Positions 6,568 to 10,637 of a stretch of DNA of 10,637 nucleotides are shown in pieces. Origin of the DNA: an uncultured bacterium (GTDB lineage Bacteria > Bacillota > Clostridia > Christensenellales > Borkfalkiaceae). Numbering within the stretch: position 1 is the stretch's first letter; every line of letters starts with the position of its first letter. Under the pieces are notes generated by a model. That model was not told the DNA's origin, searched no databases, and worked only from the letters and a program-made list of their open reading frames with translations. The translations under genes and the position numbers were made by a program. The DNA lies in contig CAKXBD010000069.1 in the NCBI GenBank assembly GCA_934871445.1, positions 1 to 10,637 of the forward strand, in the 5' to 3' direction.

Positions 6568-7360
6568 ATCTCTTTTTGAAAACCTCGGTGGGAGAACGAT
6601 CGTAAAACTTGGAAAAGCTCCGATAAAAGGTCGTCATAGAGTCGAAACCGCTCTCAAAGACCAATTCCGAAAGATTGGGATCATCCTTCTTTTTGGCCGA
6701 TGAAACTAAATTGCGGATTCGTACCATATTAATATAGTTATTCAGATTTTCTCCGATATACGTATTGAACAGGCGGGAAAAATAATATTTATTATACCCG
6801 AACACAGAGGAAATTGAATCGAGCGACAGGGGTTCGGCGTAGTGTTCGTCGATATAGTTCAACGCCTCCATAATCGTGCTGATTTTCGGCGTGGCGGATG
6901 TCGGTAACGTTTGGTAATGCTCCAAGAGGCTTCCGATAATAATATCGATATATCCCTTTTTGACGAGCTCGGAAGATGCCGTCGAAAGGCGGTTGAGCGC
7001 TTCAAAATGGGGAAGCAGACTTCGATTAAATTCTTGATCGTCGAGGTGCGCGGGCAAAGTCTCCGTCTGAAAGATCCCTTGAAAATCGTCTGAATAACGC
7101 TGCCCGATAATCAATACGTAATTGGAATAATCGGGCGCCGCTTTGAGCTCGTGTACCCCGCATTTATGCACGAAAATTAGCTCGTCTTTCTTCGCGCAAA
7201 ATTTCTGCTCATTGACCGTACATTCGATGGCTCCGTCAATCACATACAGTATTTCGATGCAGCGGTGAAAATGAGCATGCGTGTCATAATGCTCGCTCTT
7301 GAAAAATTTAATCGTATCCGTTTTATCGTGAAAGGCTTCGTAAATGATGTTTTGTTTCAT
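6566..7360 (-). CDS. AraC-family transcriptional regulator with cupin sensor domain
   Basis: This 264-residue protein has an N-terminal cupin-type ligand domain at about residues 22-95 (THAHFHRCIEILYVIDGAIECTV is the histidine-rich start) and a C-terminal double helix-turn-helix at about 162-262. The first helix-turn-helix spans LSLDSISSVFGYNKYYFSRLF, the second SELVFESGFDSMTTFYRSF, ending in the signature SPTEVFKKR. The length is typical of AraC-type sugar regulators. The start is the only ATG that fits, at 7358-7360. The frame stays open much further upstream, but that part is antisense to the neighbouring oxidoreductase gene and outside the family. No good ribosome binding site precedes the ATG, so translation may be weak. 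It is divergent from the sugar operon and most likely regulates it in response to a sugar or inositol-like ligand. Confidence 0.9.
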   Translation of the reverse strand: MKQNIIYEAFHDKTDTIKFFKSEHYDTHAHFHRCIEILYVIDGAIECTVNEQKFCAKKDELIFVHKCGVHELKAAPDYSNYVLIIGQRYSDDFQGIFQTETLPAHLDDQEFNRSLLPHFEALNRLSTASSELVKKGYIDIIIGSLLEHYQTLPTSATPKISTIMEALNYIDEHYAEPLSLDSISSVFGYNKYYFSRLFNTYIGENLNNYINMVRIRNLVSSAKKKDDPNLSELVFESGFDSMTTFYRSFSKFYDRSPTEVFKKR

Positions 7361-7384
7361 GATGTCAATATATGGTAGATTGTT

Positions 7385-7426
7385 GTGGAATAATGAGTGG
7401 AAATTCGCAATATTCAGTGGTATTAT
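7385..7426 (+). promoter_or_regulatory. likely sugar operon promoter with GTGG(A/T)A repeats
   Basis: An extended -10 TGGTATTAT (7418-7426) faces the oxidoreductase gene and overlaps the -10 of the AraC promoter. No good -35 is visible, which fits an activator-dependent promoter. Three direct copies of GTGGAA/GTGGTA start at 7385, 7397 and 7417, on one DNA face or near it, and may be regulator half-sites. Inference from pattern only. Confidence 0.4.
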
Positions 7427-7450
7427 ATCATTACAGAATAAACTTGTCAA
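7422..7450 (-). promoter_or_regulatory. consensus promoter for the AraC gene
   Basis: On the minus strand, TTGACA (7450-7445) and TATAAT (7427-7422) are both perfect and separated by 17 bases. The transcript should start near 7415, about 55 bases before the regulator's ATG. The site lies inside the promoter region of the divergent sugar operon. Confidence 0.78.
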
Positions 7451-7471
7451 TCGTTTTACGGAGATTTTCAA

Positions 7472-8530
7472 ATGAACCTTGTTATTATCGGTTACGGCGG
7501 CATGGGCGGATACCATGCCGAGTGTCTGAAAAAATACTGCGAAAGCAAGCCCGAATTTCCCATTCGCGTCACGGGCGTTTACGATATTGATCCGGAGCGT
7601 TCCGCGCTCGCGGAAAAGAATGGGTATCGCGCTTATAATAACGCGGCCGAGATTTGGGCGGATCCGTCGGTCGGGGCGGTACTCGTCGCCACGCCAAACG
7701 ACATTCATGCGGAATATGTAAAGTCGGCGGCGAAAGCGGGAAAAAACATCATTTGCGAAAAGCCGATCGGCATGAGCAGCTGCGAGGCGGAAGAAATGTA
7801 CGACGCAACGGAAAAAGCGGGTGTGATCTTTGAAGTACATCAAAACCGCCGTTGGGACGACGATTTTCTGACGGTAAAGAATATCGTCGACAAGGGAAGT
7901 GTCGGGTCTGTATATTGTATCGAGTCGCGCGTAATGGGCGGAAACGGAATCCCCGGCGCCTGGCGGAAGGAAAAAGCGCACGGCGGCGGCATGATGCTGG
8001 ATTGGGGCGTGCACCTCATCGATCAGATGTTGATGATGATCAAATCGCCCGTGGAAAGCCTGTATTGCGAATATAGCTACATCTACGGGGAAGAGGTAGA
8101 CGACGGATGTTCCCTTACCGTCAATTTCCAAAACGGGATTAAATACCGTATCGTCGTCGCCACCGACTGTTTCCGCAATTTGCCGCGCTGGCAGGTATAC
8201 GGTACGGAGGGAACCGCTACCGTGGCGGATTGGGATCTCTCCGGCGGCATTACGAAAGTCCTCGTCCGCGAGGACAAGGATTTGAAGGGAATTAAAGCCG
8301 GAAACGGGTTCACGCGGACCATGGCTCCGAGAATCGGAAATTCGGTGGAGGAAAAACCGCTTCCGATCGTACATGCAGAGCCCTTCGCTTACTATAAAAA
8401 TTTCGCGGCGGCTTGCGCGGGAAAAGCGGAAAAGGCGATTCGGCGGGAAGAAGTCGTCCGCGTATATAAATTGATGGAAGCGGCGGAACGTTCCGCGAGG
8501 GATAACGCCGTCATTAAAGAAAAAATCTGA
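7472..8530 (+). CDS. Gfo/Idh/MocA family NAD(P)-dependent oxidoreductase
   Basis: This 352-residue protein has the normal length for the family. It has an N-terminal Rossmann fold with the nucleotide-binding loop GYGGMG (residues 7-12), the family motif CEKPIG (95-100) containing the catalytic-type lysine, and GGGMMLDWGVHLIDQ (171-185) holding the Asp and His of the active site. The C-terminal alpha/beta domain follows. Family members oxidise or reduce hydroxyl groups of sugars, inositols and glycosides using NAD(P). GGAG lies eight bases before the ATG. The gene is first in an operon with two isomerase-type TIM barrels and a second oxidoreductase, and divergent from an AraC regulator, so it probably makes a keto-sugar or keto-inositol intermediate. 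The exact substrate cannot be read from the sequence. Confidence 0.93.
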   Translation: MNLVIIGYGGMGGYHAECLKKYCESKPEFPIRVTGVYDIDPERSALAEKNGYRAYNNAAEIWADPSVGAVLVATPNDIHAEYVKSAAKAGKNIICEKPIGMSSCEAEEMYDATEKAGVIFEVHQNRRWDDDFLTVKNIVDKGSVGSVYCIESRVMGGNGIPGAWRKEKAHGGGMMLDWGVHLIDQMLMMIKSPVESLYCEYSYIYGEEVDDGCSLTVNFQNGIKYRIVVATDCFRNLPRWQVYGTEGTATVADWDLSGGITKVLVREDKDLKGIKAGNGFTRTMAPRIGNSVEEKPLPIVHAEPFAYYKNFAAACAGKAEKAIRREEVVRVYKLMEAAERSARDNAVIKEKI

Positions 8531-8547
8531 AAAAGGGGTAAAAAATT

Positions 8548-9519
8548 ATGAAAGTCAGTGTTGTAAGCAGTATCCTCGGCGATTACAGTCTCGACGAAAG
8601 TCTGAAATATCTCTCGGGGCTGGGGGTCGACGAATTTGAACTCGGAGTGGGCGGATATCCCGGAAAAGCTCATGCGGATGCGCTCGTTTTAAGCAAGGAC
8701 AAAAGAGCGCGCGAGGAACTCCTCGGAACGTTTAAGAAATACAATATGGGTATCTCCGCTTTGGCCGTGCACGGGAATTGCGTACATCCCGATAAGTCCG
8801 TCGCGGAAAAATTCGAGGCGGATTTCGAGGCCGCCTGCGTTCTCGCGGGTCAGATCGGAATAGACAGAATCGTTACTTTTTCCGGATGTCCCGGCTCCGA
8901 TCCCGACGCAAAGGCGCCGTCTTGGGTAACTTGTGCTTGGCCGCCCGATTATCCCAAGGTACTCGAATGGCAGTGGAACGAGGTGCTCATTCCCTATTGG
9001 AAAAAGACCGTCAAGTTTGCGGCGGATTACGGCGTAAAGAGAATTGCTCTCGAATTGCACCCGGGCTTCTGCGTATACAACCCCGCTACGCTTTTGAAAC
9101 TTCGCGAGGCGGTCGGGGGGCTCATCGGCGCGAATATCGATCCCTCTCATCTGTTTTGGCAGGGTATGGATATGCTGGAAGTCATTCGCGACCTCGGCGA
9201 CGCCGGCGCGATTTACTACTTCCACGCCAAGGATACGCAGCTCATCGAACACAATATCCGCAAAAACGGCGTGCTCGATACGAAATCGTTCACAGAAGCG
9301 AAAGGGCGCTCCTGGTCCTTCCGTACCCTCGGTTACGGACACGATATAGGGCTTTGGAAACAGATTTTCTCCGCACTCAAAGTGGCGGGGTACGACGACT
9401 CTATTTCCATTGAGCACGAGGACGGATTAATGTCTCCGAAAGAGGGGCTGGAAAAAGCAATCAAACTGGTGAAAGAAAGTATTATCACCCAAAATAACGA
9501 AAATATGTGGTGGGCATAA
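8548..9519 (+). CDS. sugar phosphate isomerase/epimerase-type TIM barrel
   Basis: This 323-residue protein belongs to the xylose isomerase-like/AP endonuclease 2 TIM-barrel superfamily. Metal-site residues are visible in the usual order: Glu169 in ALELHPG, Asp198 in NIDPSH, His226 in YFHAKD, and Glu289 in SIEHED. An early WPPDYP segment and a long loop around 230-260 distinguish it from its shorter neighbour. Members isomerise, epimerise or eliminate from keto-sugars and include IolE/IolI-type inositol enzymes and YcjR-type 3-keto-glucoside enzymes. It lies 17 bases after the oxidoreductase gene with AGGGG before the ATG, and two bases before the next gene. Acting on the keto product of the upstream enzyme is the likely role. 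Confidence 0.9.
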   Translation: MKVSVVSSILGDYSLDESLKYLSGLGVDEFELGVGGYPGKAHADALVLSKDKRAREELLGTFKKYNMGISALAVHGNCVHPDKSVAEKFEADFEAACVLAGQIGIDRIVTFSGCPGSDPDAKAPSWVTCAWPPDYPKVLEWQWNEVLIPYWKKTVKFAADYGVKRIALELHPGFCVYNPATLLKLREAVGGLIGANIDPSHLFWQGMDMLEVIRDLGDAGAIYYFHAKDTQLIEHNIRKNGVLDTKSFTEAKGRSWSFRTLGYGHDIGLWKQIFSALKVAGYDDSISIEHEDGLMSPKEGLEKAIKLVKESIITQNNENMWWA

Positions 9520-9521
9520 CG

Positions 9522-10253
9522 ATGAAATATGGTGTTCAATTATATAGTTTAAGAGAAACCGCCGGTCGGGACGGCGCCGAAGAAGTACTTCGGAGAGTTT
9601 CCGAAGCGGGCTACGACGGAGTAGAATTCGCCGGATTTTACGGCAAGACGCCTGAAGAAATGAAAGCGCTGCTCGAAAAATATCGGCTCGTCGGGATTTC
9701 GGCGCACATTCGACCCGAAGCGATTGAGGAAAGTTTACCCTTTATCGACGCGCTCGAAATCAAGTATGTCTTTATTCCCTGGGTGGGGGTTGCAGAATTT
9801 GAAGATCCTGAAAAATATGCTGCTCTCGTCGAGAATACAAAGAAGGCCAAAGCGCTCCTCGACGCCCGCGGCGTGGGGTTCGGTTACCATAACCATGCGC
9901 ATGAATTTGAAAACGGAAGGGATTATGTCGGAAAAATCCTCAATGACGTGGACGGACTCAAAGCGGAACTCGATGTGTTCTGGGCTACGGTCGCGGGGCT
10001 CGATGCCGTAGAAAAAATGTGGGAATTGAAAGGAAAACTTTCATTTGTCCATATCAAGGAAGCGGCAAAGGAAAATGCGCGGGAAGCCGCTCAGCCCGTG
10101 GTGGGCGAAGGCGCCGTCAATATGCCGGCCGTATTTGACGAGGCGAATCGCCAAGGTATCGAATGGGCGGTGCTCGAAGTGGAAAAATTCCCCTGCGGAG
10201 AGGAGGAATACCTTCGCCGCAGTCTGGAAAATATGAAAAAATTCGGAAAATAA
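9522..10253 (+). CDS. second sugar phosphate isomerase/epimerase-type TIM barrel
   Basis: This 243-residue compact TIM barrel of the same superfamily has a start MKYGVQLYSLRE typical of the family. Metal-site candidates are Glu128 in NHAHEFE, Asp151 in ELDVFW, His177 in FVHIKE, and Glu219/Glu221 in LEVE. GEGAVN (195-200) is a common substrate-loop motif. The ATG at 9522 is two bases after the previous stop, which points to translational coupling, and GGTGGG (9509-9514) may serve as ribosome binding site. An in-frame GTG at 9507 would overlap the previous gene and lacks a site. It differs clearly from the upstream barrel in length and loops, so the pair probably does two successive steps rather than being a recent duplication. 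Confidence 0.9.
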   Translation: MKYGVQLYSLRETAGRDGAEEVLRRVSEAGYDGVEFAGFYGKTPEEMKALLEKYRLVGISAHIRPEAIEESLPFIDALEIKYVFIPWVGVAEFEDPEKYAALVENTKKAKALLDARGVGFGYHNHAHEFENGRDYVGKILNDVDGLKAELDVFWATVAGLDAVEKMWELKGKLSFVHIKEAAKENAREAAQPVVGEGAVNMPAVFDEANRQGIEWAVLEVEKFPCGEEEYLRRSLENMKKFGK

Positions 10254-10267
10254 AGGAGAAAAGGAAA

Positions 10268-10637
10268 ATGAACAAGGTAAGAATGGGCTTTATCGGCTGC
10301 GGCGGAATTGCGAACGGCAAACACCTGCCTGCACAAAAACGCAATCCTGCGGCGGAAATGGTGGCTTTTTGCGACATTATCGAGGAACGCGCGGAAAAGG
10401 CTTGCAAGGAATACGGCGTACCCGGAGCAAAAGTATACACGGATTACAAGGAGCTCTTGAAAGACGAGAGCATCGACGCGATCTTTGTGCTCACGCCTAA
10501 CTGTTCGCATTGCGAGATTACTGTGGCCGCTCTGCAAGCGGGAAAACATGTCATGTGCGAAAAGCCCATGGCTATGAATTACGAAGAAGCGAAAAAGATG
10601 CTCGCCGCGCGCGACAAGGCAGGCAAGGTTTTAACTA
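10268..10637 (+). CDS. second Gfo/Idh/MocA oxidoreductase (3' end outside window)
   Basis: The frame opens at ATG 10268, nine bases after AGGAG, and runs to the window end without a stop (123 codons seen). It shows the Rossmann start MGFIGCGGIANGKH with the dinucleotide loop GCGGIA (10-15), an acidic strand end FCDI at about 34-37, FVLTPNCSH, and the family motif MCEKPMAM (96-103). This is enough to assign the family. The missing part should hold the catalytic Asp/His motif and the C-terminal domain. It is not a copy of the first oxidoreductase: the N-terminal motifs differ in most positions. It continues the operon, so the pathway probably uses two separate redox steps or two substrates. Confidence 0.9.
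   Translation, partial: MNKVRMGFIGCGGIANGKHLPAQKRNPAAEMVAFCDIIEERAEKACKEYGVPGAKVYTDYKELLKDESIDAIFVLTPNCSHCEITVAALQAGKHVMCEKPMAMNYEEAKKMLAARDKAGKVLT

Noticed and set aside
7361..8374. Long N-terminal extension of the AraC gene on the minus strand, making a 602-residue frame
   Set aside because: It is antisense to the well-supported oxidoreductase gene, lacks any family similarity, and the AraC protein is complete from the ATG at 7360 with a promoter just upstream.
8886..9413. 175-codon plus-strand frame within the first TIM-barrel gene
   Set aside because: Arginine-rich shadow of the real gene in another frame, with no start context.
8689..9417. 242-codon minus-strand frame
   Set aside because: It mirrors the TIM-barrel gene and arises from its codon bias; the product has no recognisable motif and no ribosome binding site.
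9507..9521. GTG start for the second TIM-barrel gene
   Set aside because: It overlaps the previous gene and gives an unusual N-terminus; ATG 9522 begins the family-typical MKYGVQLYS.
1..10637. CRISPR arrays, tRNA or rRNA genes, insertion sequences
   Set aside because: No regularly spaced repeats, no cloverleaf with CCA-type ends, no transposase or terminal inverted repeats were seen on either strand.

Overview
The window looks like chromosomal DNA of a low-to-moderate GC Bacillota, probably a gut-type Clostridia member. The reasons are purine-rich Shine-Dalgarno sites before almost every gene, consensus sigma-A promoters (TTGACA/TATAAT), U-tailed intrinsic terminators, and Bacillota families such as YkvI, MATE and AraC/cupin regulators. 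I cannot fix the genus from the sequence alone.

Region 1 (1-2480) holds the 3' part of a YkvI-family membrane protein and then a MATE exporter. The exporter has its own promoter, buried in the end of the YkvI-like gene. Its short structured leader ends in a strong intrinsic terminator directly before the ribosome binding site. Two small hairpins whose loops can kiss, a terminator and a downstream MATE gene match the layout I recall for the guanidine-IV (mepA) riboswitch class.

Region 2 (about 2480-6570) is visibly AT-richer, at least up to about 4970. It starts with a long promoter region and an ECF-type sigma factor. A secreted protein with a papain/C39-like Cys and His signature follows. 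Next is a single-pass membrane protein with a short basic cytoplasmic tail and a duplicated extracellular domain, which fits an anti-sigma or sensor partner. Last comes a cytoplasmic protein resembling the BtrH N-terminal family. A strong bidirectional terminator closes the region. The combination suggests an envelope-signalling or secreted-peptide module that I do not recognise as a named system.

Region 3 (6566-10637) is a GC-richer carbohydrate locus. A reverse-strand AraC/cupin regulator is divergent from a tight operon: Gfo/Idh/MocA oxidoreductase, two sugar phosphate isomerase/epimerase-type TIM barrels, and a second Gfo/Idh/MocA oxidoreductase cut by the window end. This pairing is typical of inositol-like or oxidation-dependent (3-keto) sugar and glycoside breakdown. 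The regulator has a perfect consensus promoter that overlaps the likely operon promoter, so the two transcripts are probably controlled together.
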